A stretch of DNA of 36,149 nt. Origin: Chloroflexota bacterium (lineage in GTDB: Bacteria; Chloroflexota; Chloroflexia; Chloroheliales; Chloroheliaceae). The notes beneath the pieces are model-generated. The model saw nothing but the letters and a program-made list of their open reading frames with translations, ran no database searches and was not told where the DNA came from. This document shows, piece after piece, positions 8,732-16,717 of the stretch (positions within the stretch are counted from its first letter, which is position 1; the number at the start of each line of letters is the position of its first letter). The DNA lies in assembly GCA_902812345.1 (NCBI GenBank), contig CADDZM010000019.1:1-36149 (forward strand), read 5' to 3'. A program made the position numbers and the translations under genes.

Positions 8732-9820
8732 TTAGGGCCAAACCACTCCGACCTTCATCTCCATAAAACGGCCGTAGCGTACGGCCGCTATTTCAAGACC
8801 CTCTTTTTCGTCCGAGGTTAGCGAGGTGAACGGAACCGGCGTAATGGTTATTTTATCCTTTTTTGCGTTAGCAGCGCGTTTCCAGAGGCCCACCACCCGG
8901 CCGTTGCTTACTATGGTTGACATAAACATGCCGTTGCCGCCCGGTACAATCCTTTCGGAATATTGTGGATCTAGGACGGCGGTGCGGTCTTTATAGCCGA
9001 GAATAAATTCATCGAAACCGGGCAACAGGTACACCCCGGTCTTTGCCGTTTCCGGCATTTCGCATTTTGCGGAAAGCCAGTAAGTTTGCCCGGCGATATC
9101 TTCTTGCCGCAACTCAGGCTTTACCGCCTCCAGGCCGCGCCGGGCCTCGCTCGTTTTAAGACCGGCCCACCGTTCGAAGTCGGCCAGGGTGGCCGGACCG
9201 TGGCCTTCGAAAAAGCGTTTTGCCAGTTCGGTCAGGGCTTCTTCGCGGTCTAACTCTCTGGCGGGTGGTAGCCATTCTTCAAGCAGGGCAAAGGTGGGCT
9301 GCTTATCCCGGTACGGCCCCTGGCATAAAAGGCCGTGCCGTGAGAACCAGCCCAGGATATGAATCCCGCGCTGCCCGGTAGGCGCAATCTTCCCGTCTTC
9401 CAGCGCCCTGTACAACTCGGGCCGGGTCAGTTTTTTGCCGCCTTCCAGGGCTTTTATAATTACATCCCGGCTGCGGCTGAAAACCTCATCGTCCAGTTCC
9501 AGTTGTTTGTGGCGGGCTGTTACTCCGCTCATCCCACGGGTCGCGAGTAGTTTGAGCATCCACCGGACATCCCTGGCGGCCACGAAATGGAGTGTCCCGC
9601 GCATCGGCCAGGTCCGCACGATACTTTTTTCCGCGGCGGCTTTTTCAACCAGGGCAGGCGTGGCATGCTGCATCCTTAGGCCAATCGCCCAGAGCGCCCC
9701 GGCGTAATCCTGGGCCTGGACTGCTCCCAGGTTCGCTACCACCTGCTCCGGGTTTTCGGAATTAGCTTCTAGAACGCCCTGGTAAAAAAGCCGTTGGTTC
9801 CCTATCTCAAAAGTTCCCAT
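8732..9820 (-). CDS. Winged-helix DNA-binding domain protein (HTH_42 type)
   Basis: 362 residues, full length for the 'winged helix DNA-binding domain-containing protein' family (Pfam HTH_42, related to the YcaQ/AlkZ glycosylases). Supporting blocks: VVANLGAVQAQDYAGALWAI (about 28-47), RTWPMRGTLHFVAARDVRWM (about 69-88) and, in the C-terminal half, VYLLPGFDEFILGYKDR. In AlkZ-type relatives a Q-x-Q/D motif in the first block is catalytic; QAQD is present here. A base-excision role against bulky or crosslinked bases is possible but not shown. The ATG lies immediately after the thiolase stop (no spacer), so it is the last gene of the operon and translationally coupled to the thiolase. Confidence 0.85.
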   Translation of the reverse strand: MGTFEIGNQRLFYQGVLEANSENPEQVVANLGAVQAQDYAGALWAIGLRMQHATPALVEKAAAEKSIVRTWPMRGTLHFVAARDVRWMLKLLATRGMSGVTARHKQLELDDEVFSRSRDVIIKALEGGKKLTRPELYRALEDGKIAPTGQRGIHILGWFSRHGLLCQGPYRDKQPTFALLEEWLPPARELDREEALTELAKRFFEGHGPATLADFERWAGLKTSEARRGLEAVKPELRQEDIAGQTYWLSAKCEMPETAKTGVYLLPGFDEFILGYKDRTAVLDPQYSERIVPGGNGMFMSTIVSNGRVVGLWKRAANAKKDKITITPVPFTSLTSDEKEGLEIAAVRYGRFMEMKVGVVWP

Positions 9821-10993
9821 TTAGTCTATCCGCTCGATAACAGTCCCGTTCGCCAGACCGCCGCCTTCGCAAATGGTCTGAAAAGCGTACCGGCCCTGCC
9901 GCCGCTCCAGTTCGTTGAGAAGCATCGTCATAATCCGGGCGCCGGAAGCGCCGAGCGGGTGGCCGAGGGCAATCGCGCCTCCATTGACATTTACTTTAGC
10001 CAGGTCGGCCCCGGTTTCCTTCTGCCAGGCCAATACCACACTGGCAAAGGCTTCGTTAATTTCCAACAAATCAATCTGGTCAAGCGTTAAACCGGCCTTT
10101 TGCAAAGCCATGCGCGTGGCCGGGATAGGTGCGGTCAGCATCAGGACCGGGTCGGCCCCGGTGACGCTGAAAGAGACAAAACGCGCGCGTGGTTTGAGGC
10201 CCACTTGCTCGGCCCGACCGCGTTCCATAATCAGCAAAGCGGCCGCGCCATCGGTAATCTGGGACGAATTTCCGACCGTTATTACCCCGTCCGGTTTGAA
10301 AGCCGGTTTGAGCGAGGCTAGTTTTTCAAGCGAGGTATCAGGCCGGATTCCTTCGTCCTGGCTAAAAAGCCCGGTTGAGCCATCTTCGAGCTGCACCGGC
10401 ACCGGCACAATCTGCTTTTCGAAATACCCGTTTTCGGTGGCGCGGGCGGCCCGGCGGTGACTTTCCAGGCTGTATTCGTCAAGCTGCTGGCGGCTAAGCC
10501 CCCATTTCCCGGCTATCAGTTCGGCGGAAATACCCTGGTGGACCAGCCCGTTGTCATAGCGTTTGAGCAGGGCCGGGCCAAACGCCTGGTTGGCGCTCTG
10601 GACCGAACTACCCAGCGGCACCCGGCTCATAGACTCGACCCCGCAGGCAACCGCCACGTCGTAAGCGCCGCTTATCACGCCCTGGGCCGCGAAATGAAAA
10701 GCCTGCTGGCTTGAACCGCACTGGCGGTCCACGGTCGTTCCGGGGACGCTTTCGGGAAAACCGGCGGCCAGGGCGGCGTTGCGGGCGATGTTCAGACCCT
10801 GCTCGCCCACCTGCATCACGCACCCGGCAATCACGTCTTCCACCAGGGCCGGGTCAAGGCCGGTGCGTTTGACCAGGGCGCCAAGCGTGAAGGCCAGCAG
10901 GTCTACCGGGTGCCAGGCCTTCAGCTTGCCATTGCGACGACCCAATGGGGTACGTACCGCGTCCACAATAACCGCTTCTCGCATCACTGCCAT
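9821..10993 (-). CDS. Acetyl-CoA acyltransferase (thiolase)
   Basis: Thiolase of 390 residues, the usual length. It cleaves 3-ketoacyl-CoA with CoA or condenses two acyl-CoAs. All three catalytic blocks are present: VDRQCGSSQQAFHFAAQG (acyl-accepting Cys, near residue 90), GGAIALGHPLGASGARI (His, near 345) and CEGGGLANGTVIE (second Cys, near 375). The N-terminal VDAVRTPLGRRNGKL is also typical. The sequence is of the fatty-acid FadA/acetyl-CoA acetyltransferase type; chain-length preference cannot be read. It starts 19 nt after the acyl-CoA dehydrogenase stop, with AGAAAGG about 10 nt before the ATG. It supplies the last step of a beta-oxidation spiral whose hydratase/hydroxyacyl dehydrogenase is not in the window. 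Confidence 0.96.
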   Translation of the reverse strand: MAVMREAVIVDAVRTPLGRRNGKLKAWHPVDLLAFTLGALVKRTGLDPALVEDVIAGCVMQVGEQGLNIARNAALAAGFPESVPGTTVDRQCGSSQQAFHFAAQGVISGAYDVAVACGVESMSRVPLGSSVQSANQAFGPALLKRYDNGLVHQGISAELIAGKWGLSRQQLDEYSLESHRRAARATENGYFEKQIVPVPVQLEDGSTGLFSQDEGIRPDTSLEKLASLKPAFKPDGVITVGNSSQITDGAAALLIMERGRAEQVGLKPRARFVSFSVTGADPVLMLTAPIPATRMALQKAGLTLDQIDLLEINEAFASVVLAWQKETGADLAKVNVNGGAIALGHPLGASGARIMTMLLNELERRQGRYAFQTICEGGGLANGTVIERID

Positions 10994-11012
10994 ACTTCGA
11001 AATTCCTTTCTG

Positions 11013-12170
11013 CTATAACCCCATCGAACGCCCGATAATCTCCTTCATAATCTCGTTTGTCCCGGCGTAGATGCTTTGAACGCGGGCATCGAGATACGCC
11101 CTGGCAATCGGGTATTCCAGCATATAGCCATACCCGCCGTGAAGCTGGACGCACTGGTCCATCACCCGCTTTTGTAAATCGGTTGTCCACCATTTTGCCA
11201 TCGCGGCGGTCTCGGCGGTCAGTTCGCCGCTCATCAATTCTTCGATACAGCGGTCCACAAAGACCTGCCCGATTTCAATCTCAGTCCGCATTTCGGCCAG
11301 CTTGAAGCGGGAATTCTGGAAACTGCCGATAGGTTGCCCGAAAGCGGTGCGCTCCTTGCAGTAGTCGACGGTTAAATTCAGGGCGCGCCAGCAGGCTGCT
11401 ACCGCCGACACCGCCACGCTCATGCGCTCCTGGGCCAACTGCCGCATCAGGTAATAAAAGCCCTGCCCTTCCTCGCCCAACCGGTTAGCCAGCGGGACTT
11501 CCACCCCCTCGAAAATGAGTTCGGCGGTGTCCTGGGCGTGTAAACCGACTTTTTCAAGGCGGCGGCCTCGCTCGAACCCCTTCATTCCCCGCTCGACCAC
11601 TAGCAGGCTTATTGCCTTATGCCGCAGGGCGGGGTCGGGATTGGTCTTGGCAACCACGATTACCAGGTCGCTTAAGATGCCGTTGGTAATAAAGGTTTTC
11701 TGGCCGTTGAGAATATAGCGGTCGCCTTCGCGTCGGGCGTTCGTGCGGGTTGAAGCCAGGTCGCTCCCGGTGTTTGGCTCGGTCATGGCGATAGCCGTGA
11801 CCAGTTCGCCGCTGCAAATTCCCGGCACCCAGCGGGCTTTTTGTTCCGCCGTCCCGTACGCGAGGTAGTAGGGCAGGCAAATATCGTTGTGGAGGCCAAT
11901 CCCAGAACTGAGGCTGGCCGCCCCGACCCGCTGCAACTCCTCGGTGATAACCGCGTTAAACCGGAAGTCGTCCTCGCCCGCCCCGCCGTATTCTTCGGGC
12001 GCGCTCATCCCCAGGAAACCTTCCCGGCCCAGTTTCAGCCACAAATCGCGCGATACCTGGCCGTCTTTCTCCCACTGGTCGTTATTCGGCACGATTTCCT
12101 TCTCAACAAACCGCCGGAAGGAATCTCTGAACATTTCGTGTTCGGAATTAAACAAAGTTCGCTTCATCAT
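11013..12170 (-). CDS. Acyl-CoA dehydrogenase
   Basis: FAD enzyme that introduces the alpha-beta double bond in acyl-CoAs and passes electrons to ETF. 385 residues. Seen: MTEPNTGSDLASTRTNA (near 129-145), LNGQKTFITNGILSDL (154-169), KVGLHAQDTAELIFEGVEVP (207-226), AFGQPIGSFQ and HGGYGYMLEYPIAR. Near the C-terminus the sequence is YAGTNEIMKEII instead of the YEGT motif that carries the catalytic Glu of the medium-chain type. In long-chain and isovaleryl-type members the base is instead in an ER motif of helix G; LAQERM with Glu248 fits, so I infer an LCAD/IVD-type active site. RBS GGAGAGGG precedes ATG-ATG at 12170. It follows the truncated amidohydrolase and precedes the thiolase. Confidence 0.95.
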   Translation of the reverse strand: MMKRTLFNSEHEMFRDSFRRFVEKEIVPNNDQWEKDGQVSRDLWLKLGREGFLGMSAPEEYGGAGEDDFRFNAVITEELQRVGAASLSSGIGLHNDICLPYYLAYGTAEQKARWVPGICSGELVTAIAMTEPNTGSDLASTRTNARREGDRYILNGQKTFITNGILSDLVIVVAKTNPDPALRHKAISLLVVERGMKGFERGRRLEKVGLHAQDTAELIFEGVEVPLANRLGEEGQGFYYLMRQLAQERMSVAVSAVAACWRALNLTVDYCKERTAFGQPIGSFQNSRFKLAEMRTEIEIGQVFVDRCIEELMSGELTAETAAMAKWWTTDLQKRVMDQCVQLHGGYGYMLEYPIARAYLDARVQSIYAGTNEIMKEIIGRSMGL

Positions 12171-12198
12171 GGCCTGACCCTCTCCTTATTGCGTCCTC

Positions 12199-12627
12199 TT
12201 AACAGCGTCCTCTTAATGTTAACGCCCTCGTTTTTTCCAACATGTTGACATAATCAGTAAGCGAACGCCAGTCCCAGCTAAGCCCGGCGTCCAGGAAGGC
12301 GCTGTAAGCCTTTAGCAACTCCAGGTGTTCGGCCACAACCGGGAACGGCGAAAACCCACAGTTGCCGACTAGCTGGGTTGTAACGCCCTGGCGCACCATT
12401 GCGGCGGCGCGGGGAAAGGGCGGCAGCGTGAAGTCGGAGTGCGTGGGCAGGTCAATAAAGCCGGGCGAAATGGTCAGGCCGTCCAGGTCGAGGGTCTGCT
12501 GGGCTTCTTTGGCCGAAATTTTCCCGACAGCGCCGATACGGTCATTTTCCACCGCCACGTCCCCATAAAAAGAAGGGTTGCCGGTACCATCCACGATACG
12601 GGCATTCTGGAATAAAATATCGTACAT
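12199..12627 (-). pseudogene. Truncated D-aminoacylase-type amidohydrolase
   Basis: The 142-residue product matches only the N-terminal quarter of N-acyl-D-amino-acid deacylase-type amidohydrolases (normally about 500-550 residues): MYDILFQNARIVDGTGNPSF, ISPGFIDL.THSDFTL, VRQGVTTQLVGNCGFSPFPV, WDWRSLTDY. It ends in a non-conserved ALTLRGRC just after the 'MEKTR' block, where family members continue for hundreds of residues. The metal-binding HxH in 'GFIDxHTHSD' reads PTH here (Pro61, codon CCC instead of CAC), so the metal site is also lost. A 12-bp direct repeat (12191-12202 and 12205-12216) lies at the truncation. It is the first reading frame of the minus-strand operon, which is otherwise intact. 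Confidence 0.85.
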
Positions 12628-12876
12628 TGTTCTTTCTTCTATCCCCCCGGTGGGGTAACTTATTTTGCCAGCTTTTGCTTATAAATTGCTTTTACTTTTT
12701 ATTTGACCGATTTTGAGCCTGACGAAAATCTGGAATACAGTTTATTAAGGCCATTATAACGCCAAACCCAACGCAAGCGCATTTAATAACCTTTTAAGGT
12801 CATTTGTGAATTGCCTAATATTTCTCTTGAAAACATCTTGTAAATTTTAAAAAGCATAAAAAAGCGAGGTGTAAAA

Positions 12877-13128
12877 ATGGATAACCCGGAAAACCAGAGT
12901 ATCGAGCCGGTAGTTGAGCCGGTCAAAGTCTATGAAGGCGAAGTGATTGAAAAGACTGCCACCTGGGACGATGTGCGGCGTTCGTGGTCCGAGTTAAGGC
13001 AAACCTGGACAATAGGCCTGGAGCGTATCAGAGTTGCCCTGGAAGAAAGAGCCCGTCTGCGTAACGCTGCCCAGGTTCAAAGCCAGGCCGCCGAAATCGA
13101 ACCTCGAACAGACCACCCGGCGGAATAG
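12877..13128 (+). CDS. Small acidic/charged hypothetical protein
   Basis: 83 residues, ATG at 12877 behind AGCGAGGTG. No family recognised. The N-terminus is acidic and rich in Glu/Val (EPVVEPVKVYEGEVIE). The middle has WDDVRRSWSELRQTW followed by a long charged helix-like ERIRVALEERARLRN, so a short coiled-coil or helical-hairpin protein is likely. No signal peptide or membrane segment. It stands alone between the minus-strand lipid operon and the transposase remnant, with codon use like its neighbours. A modest promoter-like AT-rich stretch precedes it (12780-12860), with no clear -35/-10 pair. Confidence 0.7.
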   Translation: MDNPENQSIEPVVEPVKVYEGEVIEKTATWDDVRRSWSELRQTWTIGLERIRVALEERARLRNAAQVQSQAAEIEPRTDHPAE

Positions 13129-13157
13129 TACCGAGAACGGATAGAAAGTATCCAGAG

Positions 13158-13310
13158 TCATTCCGATTCCTTATTTTTGCGGCCATCGTAAATGATGAAA
13201 ACGATGATTAAGGCTAAAAAGTGCCGCTGAGCAGGTTTACCCAGTTTAGAGGTAAAAAGGGCTACAAAATTGTCAAAGCGGGGCCAACGATTTAGAATAA
13301 AGGGTGTCAC
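13158..13310 (-). pseudogene. Transposase N-terminal fragment (IS701-like group)
   Basis: Minus-strand GTG at 13310, with AAAGGAAAG upstream, opens a 50-codon frame: it starts VTPFILNRWPRFDNFVALF, includes LGKPAQRHFLALIIVFIIYD and ends GRKNKESE-stop. The pattern 'WP.FD.FV..F...L.KP.RRHF......L...GRK' is the N-terminal domain of a DDE transposase group common in Chloroflexota and cyanobacteria (IS701-like). Everything after it is missing. It sits just outside the left copy of the inverted repeat that bounds the arsenic island, so it may mark an old insertion event. Confidence 0.6.
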
Positions 13311-13438
13311 AGGCTTTCCTTTCGGTTAAATTGGTTCGGTGAGACATCCATTTTAACACCTGGAGGGCCGTGACGATTTTATTTTTAAGGCGCTAACTAC
13401 CTTTGGTAGTTTGTGAATTTTTTATGCAATTCTTGAGG

Positions 13439-13524
13439 GCTTGTAAAAGTATTACTTCCCAGTTTCTCTTGAAGCTAACCGTAAGTATTTTTACAAAACC
13501 GGAAAGTTAATTTTTAACAGCTCC
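13439..13524. repeat. Left copy of ~85-bp island-bounding inverted repeat
   Basis: The reverse complement of this 86-bp stretch recurs at 19059-19143 with only one inserted base and one substitution. Homology stops abruptly on both sides (GCTTGTAAAAG at one end, CAGCTCC at the other). Internally it contains an imperfect dyad, TTGTAAAAGTA and TATTTTTACAA, about 35 bp apart. No coding potential. Confidence 0.9.
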
Positions 13525-13529
13525 TGAGT

Positions 13530-13558
13530 AAAAAGCAGGCTGCTTAAAAGCAACCTGC
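13530..13558 (-). terminator. Terminator of arsC
   Basis: GCAGGCTGCTT and AAGCAACCTGC pair over 11 positions with one mismatch and a 2-nt spacing. On the minus strand the stem is followed by TTTTT, 40 nt after the arsC stop. Confidence 0.75.
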
Positions 13559-13596
13559 CTGGCCCCTTTAATTTATATTCATGAAAGAGAATAAGC

Positions 13597-14001
13597 TCAA
13601 AGAAACTCCGCTTTTAGGCGGTCCTCAATGGCATCTCGTACTTCTCGGTACACCGCCAGTTGTTCCGCCTCTGTGCCGGTGGCTTTAGAAGGGTCAGGAA
13701 AACTCCAATGCAGGCGGGTTTTAGCGCCTGGGAATACCGGGCAGCTTTCGTTGGCCTGGTCGCAAACCGTAATCACATAATCGAAGGGTTCGCCAAGATA
13801 TTCGGTCAGGACTTTGGAGCGCTGGCCGGAAATATCTATCCCCTTTTCCGCCATCGCTTTGATAGCCAGGGGCCGGACGTGGGTGGCTTCGGTCCCGGCG
13901 CTAAATACTTCAAACTGGCCTTTGCCCAGCTCGCGCAGTAAGCCCTCCGCCATCTGGGAACGGGCCGAGTTATGGGTGCAAAGAAATAAAACTCGCTGCA
14001 T
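13597..14001 (-). CDS. arsC: Arsenate reductase, LMW-phosphatase (thioredoxin-linked) type
   Basis: Reduces arsenate to arsenite in the cytoplasm so the ACR3 pump can export it. 134 residues, normal length. The phosphatase P-loop is [15 protein letters not shown], with nucleophile Cys8. The redox pair is Cys80 and Cys87 in [14 protein letters not shown]. These three cysteines match the triple-Cys relay of the S. aureus pI258 ArsC type. FSAGTE and HWSFPDPS are also family blocks. ATG at 14001 follows AGAAAGG by 4 nt. It lies 81 nt after the ACR3 gene on the same strand, so it is the second gene of that operon and is followed by a terminator. Confidence 0.96.
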   Translation of the reverse strand: MQRVLFLCTHNSARSQMAEGLLRELGKGQFEVFSAGTEATHVRPLAIKAMAEKGIDISGQRSKVLTEYLGEPFDYVITVCDQANESCPVFPGAKTRLHWSFPDPSKATGTEAEQLAVYREVRDAIEDRLKAEFL

Positions 14002-14082
14002 AAAACCTTTCTTATTTCTATTTTCCGCATAAATACTTGAAAATCAGTGCCAGTCAGAAAGCCACTCACCTGCAAAGGCCAA

Positions 14083-15255
14083 CTAACTTTTTTTCTTTAC
14101 CGGCACCGGCTCTCCAGCGGCAATACTTTGAGGTTGGCGAAAGGTGCCGCTAAAGTCCACTCCGAGGTTAGTGGGACAACCGGCCTCGACCCCTGCTTCC
14201 AGCGCCGGGGGGTTAGCAGTCAGTTCTGAACCAAAATAGCGCCGTTGAAAGTATAATGCCAGGTTAACCAGACCGATCAGGGCCGGCACTTCTACCAGCG
14301 GCCCGATTACCGCCGCGAAAGCCGCCCCGGAATTGATGCCGAATACGGCCACCGCCACGGCAATAGCCAGTTCAAAATTATTACCGGATGCGGTAAAAGC
14401 CACCGTGGCTGTTTTAGAGTAGTCGGCCCCGACCCGCCGCCCCATATAGAAGCTGACCAAAAACATGATGACAAAGTAGATGCACAGCGGGATGGCAATC
14501 CTCACCACATCCAGCGGAATCTGGACGATCAAATTGCCTTTAAGGCTGAACATAACCACGATAGTAAAGAGCAGGGCTATCAGGGTAATCGGGCTGATTT
14601 TTGGGATAAATTTCTTTTCGTACCACTCCCGGCCCTTTTGTCTCAGGAGGACAAACCGGGTCAGCATCCCGGCCAGGAAGGGGATACCCAGGTAAATAAA
14701 AACGCTCTGGGCGATGTCCCAGATCCCGACCTGGACCAGGCTGCCCTTCAGGCCAAAGACCGGTGGCAGCACGGTAATGAAGAACCAGGCATAAACGCTG
14801 TAGAACAGCACCTGGAAAATGCTGTTGAACGCTACGAGGCCGGCGGCGTATTCGCTGTCGCCTTTAGCCAGTTCGTTCCAGACGATTACCATGGCGATAC
14901 AGCGAGCCAGGCCGATCATGATCAGGCCGGTCATATATTCCGGCTTATCCGGCAGGAGGAGGATTGCCAGGAAGAACATCAACACCGGGCCGATCAGCCA
15001 GTTCTGGACCAACGAGACCGCCAGGATTTTCCAGTTGCGGAAAACGTCGCCCAACTCTTCGTACTTTACTTTTGCCAGGGGCGGATACATCATGAGGATA
15101 AGGCCGATGGCAATTGGGATATTGGTGGTGCCAACCTGGAATTGGTTAATAAAGCCTTCCGCACCTGATACAAAATAACCGAGGCCGACTCCCAGGGACA
15201 TCGCGGCGAAAATCCAGACTGTCAGGTACCGGTCCAGGAAAGAAAGCCGTTTCAC
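14083..15255 (-). CDS. acr3: ACR3-family arsenite efflux permease
   Basis: Exports arsenite through the inner membrane. About 390 residues with roughly ten hydrophobic segments (e.g. [51 protein letters not shown]). The key Cys of the family is in [19 protein letters not shown] (about residue 126-144). The second conserved region is [21 protein letters not shown] prefer GTG at 15255, with AAGGAG 6 nt upstream, over the longer in-frame TTG at 15270. A clear promoter faces this gene (15346-15374), divergent from arsR. The C-terminal tail after the last helix is longer than usual and charged. Confidence 0.95.
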   Translation of the reverse strand: MKRLSFLDRYLTVWIFAAMSLGVGLGYFVSGAEGFINQFQVGTTNIPIAIGLILMMYPPLAKVKYEELGDVFRNWKILAVSLVQNWLIGPVLMFFLAILLLPDKPEYMTGLIMIGLARCIAMVIVWNELAKGDSEYAAGLVAFNSIFQVLFYSVYAWFFITVLPPVFGLKGSLVQVGIWDIAQSVFIYLGIPFLAGMLTRFVLLRQKGREWYEKKFIPKISPITLIALLFTIVVMFSLKGNLIVQIPLDVVRIAIPLCIYFVIMFLVSFYMGRRVGADYSKTATVAFTASGNNFELAIAVAVAVFGINSGAAFAAVIGPLVEVPALIGLVNLALYFQRRYFGSELTANPPALEAGVEAGCPTNLGVDFSGTFRQPQSIAAGEPVPVKKKS

Positions 15256-15345
15256 CTTTTGCTCCTTCAATTTGTTTACCTAAAATTTCTCTCTACAACC
15301 CTTTCCTGGGCTGTTAACTGACCGGCTAAAAATAAATGCTTTTAC

Positions 15346-15374
15346 ATTTTAATAGACAAATCTACATCTGTCAA
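15346..15374 (-). promoter_or_regulatory. Promoter of the acr3-arsC operon with dyad
   Basis: On the minus strand TTGACA (15369-15374) and TAAAAT (15346-15351) are spaced by 17 bp. The spacer region carries an imperfect dyad (ACAGATGTAGATTTGT, 15358-15373 region), a plausible ArsR contact. Confidence 0.8.
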
Positions 15375-15436
15375 TATGTTATCTTTTTAACAGGCTGAAT
15401 AGAATATGGTTGTTTTCATGCGATAAAACCGGTAAT

Positions 15437-15456
15437 ACATTGACTTTCTTCAATGT
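15437..15456. promoter_or_regulatory. Probable ArsR operator
   Basis: ACATTGA and TCAATGT form a perfect 7-bp inverted repeat with a 6-bp centre. It overlaps the -35 element of the arsR promoter, as expected for self-repression by an ArsR/SmtB protein. Confidence 0.65.
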
Positions 15457-15468
15457 TACTGCTAGACT
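15440..15468 (+). promoter_or_regulatory. arsR promoter (leaderless transcript predicted)
   Basis: TTGACT (15440-15445) and TAGACT (15463-15468) are 17 bp apart. The -10 ends 6 nt before the arsR ATG at 15475, so transcription should begin at or within a base or two of the start codon. Confidence 0.75.
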
Positions 15469-15474
15469 TGTAGC

Positions 15475-15837
15475 ATGAAAAGAGAATTAACGGTTATCCA
15501 GAATAATAATTGCTGCCTTCCCGCCCCTGAACTTACTATTGCGCACGACCAGGCGGTAGCGGGCGCTACTTTGTTGGCAGCTATTGCTGATCCAACCCGG
15601 CTTTCTATTATAAACATGCTCTCCGCCAGCAGTGGGGCCGTCTGCGTCTGTGATATTACCGGCCGGTTTACCCTTGGCCAGCCGACTATATCCCATCACC
15701 TGCGAATTTTAAGGGAAGCCGGCCTGATTGAAGGGGACAAGCGGGGCAAATGGGTTTATTATTCGATAGTTCCCTCGAAATTAAGGGAAATCCAGACCCT
15801 CCTGGACAAAGTATTTTCTCAACCGGCCCTGGTTTAG
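15475..15837 (+). CDS. arsR: ArsR/SmtB-family repressor
   Basis: Metalloid-responsive repressor of 120 residues. Winged-helix core: ADPTRLSIINMLSASSG, then CVCDITGRFTLGQPTISHHL (recognition helix), RILREAGLIEGDKRGKWVYY (wing). The Cys pair in the CVCD motif at the start of alpha-3 is the classic As(III)/Sb(III) site of ArsR; two more cysteines in NNNCCLP at the N-terminus could add ligands. It is transcribed divergently from acr3-arsC, and the shared 204-bp region holds both promoters and dyads. No ribosome site is visible before the ATG, consistent with a leaderless mRNA. Confidence 0.95.
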   Translation: MKRELTVIQNNNCCLPAPELTIAHDQAVAGATLLAAIADPTRLSIINMLSASSGAVCVCDITGRFTLGQPTISHHLRILREAGLIEGDKRGKWVYYSIVPSKLREIQTLLDKVFSQPALV

Positions 15838-15877
15838 ACCTTTTAATACTTCTTATTGGCAACCCGCCGGATAAGCG

Positions 15878-16183
15878 TCAGGTCAAAACCTTTGACCTGG
15901 GCAGCCCAGGTGCCTCCAGCCGCCTTTGAGTGGCCGGCACAGGAATCTCCCCTCTGTAAGATAGTACTTCGCCGTTAACTAAAACTAGCGGCAGCTGGGC
16001 CTCTGCCGGGAGCGGGGGACATGCCAGGTCAAAAAGGTCATAGTATTCGACCCGCACAGCCTCCCCGAACCGCGCCTTTAAATAATCCCGGACCCAGCCG
16101 GCCGTATCTCTCCAGGCATCCTTCAAACCCTGGCTACAGGCTACTTGCGCCCCGACTATCTGTACAATTGCTCCTTCTGACAT
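15878..16183 (-). CDS. Small Cys-containing protein in the arsenic island
   Basis: 101 residues, convergent with arsR. It starts MSEGAIVQIVGAQVACSQGL and continues with DTAGWVRDYLKARFG, VRVEYYDLFDLACPPLPA and LPLVLVNGEVLSYRGEIPVP. The beta-alpha-beta pattern followed by 'LPLVLVNGEV' suggests a thioredoxin-like fold of the YuzD/DUF1462 kind, with cysteines near positions 16 and 55. This is a fold guess from pattern, not a firm family call. A role with the metalloid genes is inferred only from position. A 9-bp perfect hairpin (CAGGTCAAA/TTTGACCTG, about 15880-15900) overlaps its last codons and may end transcription between the two convergent genes. Confidence 0.55.
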   Translation of the reverse strand: MSEGAIVQIVGAQVACSQGLKDAWRDTAGWVRDYLKARFGEAVRVEYYDLFDLACPPLPAEAQLPLVLVNGEVLSYRGEIPVPATQRRLEAPGLPRSKVLT

Positions 16184-16320
16184 GGTGCTTCTCCCGTCAC
16201 CGCTCTATCATGAATGATCTTTTTAAGCTGAGCTGAGCTTCTACCTTTTTCAGGCCGGCAGTTCGGCTCCAGGTAAGACAACCAACCGCTGCGCTGTTTT
16301 CACTCTATTTGCTTGAGGGT

Positions 16321-16443
16321 CTACGGCTCTAAAGGTAGGTCTACCTCTGTCAGCTTCCCGGCCTGCAGGCGAAAATTAAGTTCAACCCGATCAGCGCCAT
16401 ATTCGGCGCCAGCGGCCCCGATAGAGCCTCTAAAGATTTTCGT
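16321..16443 (-). pseudogene. Unrecognised coding-like fragment, no start codon
   Basis: A 40-residue open minus-strand stretch (TKIFRGSIGAAGAEYGADRV, then ELNFRLQAGKLTEVDLPLEP-stop) looks like the C-terminus of a real protein but has no start. It directly follows the arsA remnant in another frame. No family recognised. Confidence 0.35.
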
Positions 16444-16456
16444 CCTTCCCGGCCGC

Positions 16457-16717
16457 TTAGGCTTTCAAAGTCAGGGCGGGAGACTCGACGCGGCCCGGCC
16501 CGTACAGCTGCTCGCCCAGCTCGATGAGCAGATCCAACCCCCGGATTTCGCCCGGCTGGAGAGCGAACTGGCGCAGCGGCACGCTAAAACGCTCCCTTAT
16601 CTCTGCCAGGTACTTCTGCTGCATCTCCCACCTCGCCCGGCTGAAAGGAGTGGTGCAAACCTCGGCGGGGAGTACCTGGTTTGCCACCACCAGCCCTGGC
16701 TCTATGCCTATGGGCAG
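16457..16717 (-). pseudogene. arsA: ArsA-type ATPase, C-terminal remnant
   Basis: The minus-strand frame matches the end of ArsA/Get3 ATPases: GIEPGLVVANQVLPAEV, then PFSRARWEMQQKYLAEIRER, LPLRQ-like strand PLRQFALQPGEIRGL and GEQLYG before the stop. Family members show 'G.VVN.VLP......F...R...Q..YL.EI...F......LPL...E..G...L..L...LYG'. The Walker A, switch and N-terminal two-thirds are missing. Upstream of about 16717 the sequence switches to the opposite-strand moeA remnant. An arsA beside arsC/acr3 fits a formerly larger arsenic operon. Confidence 0.8.

Noticed and set aside
12181-12216. Start of a CRISPR-like or tandem repeat array
   Set aside because: Only two 12-bp copies with a 2-bp gap; no spacers.
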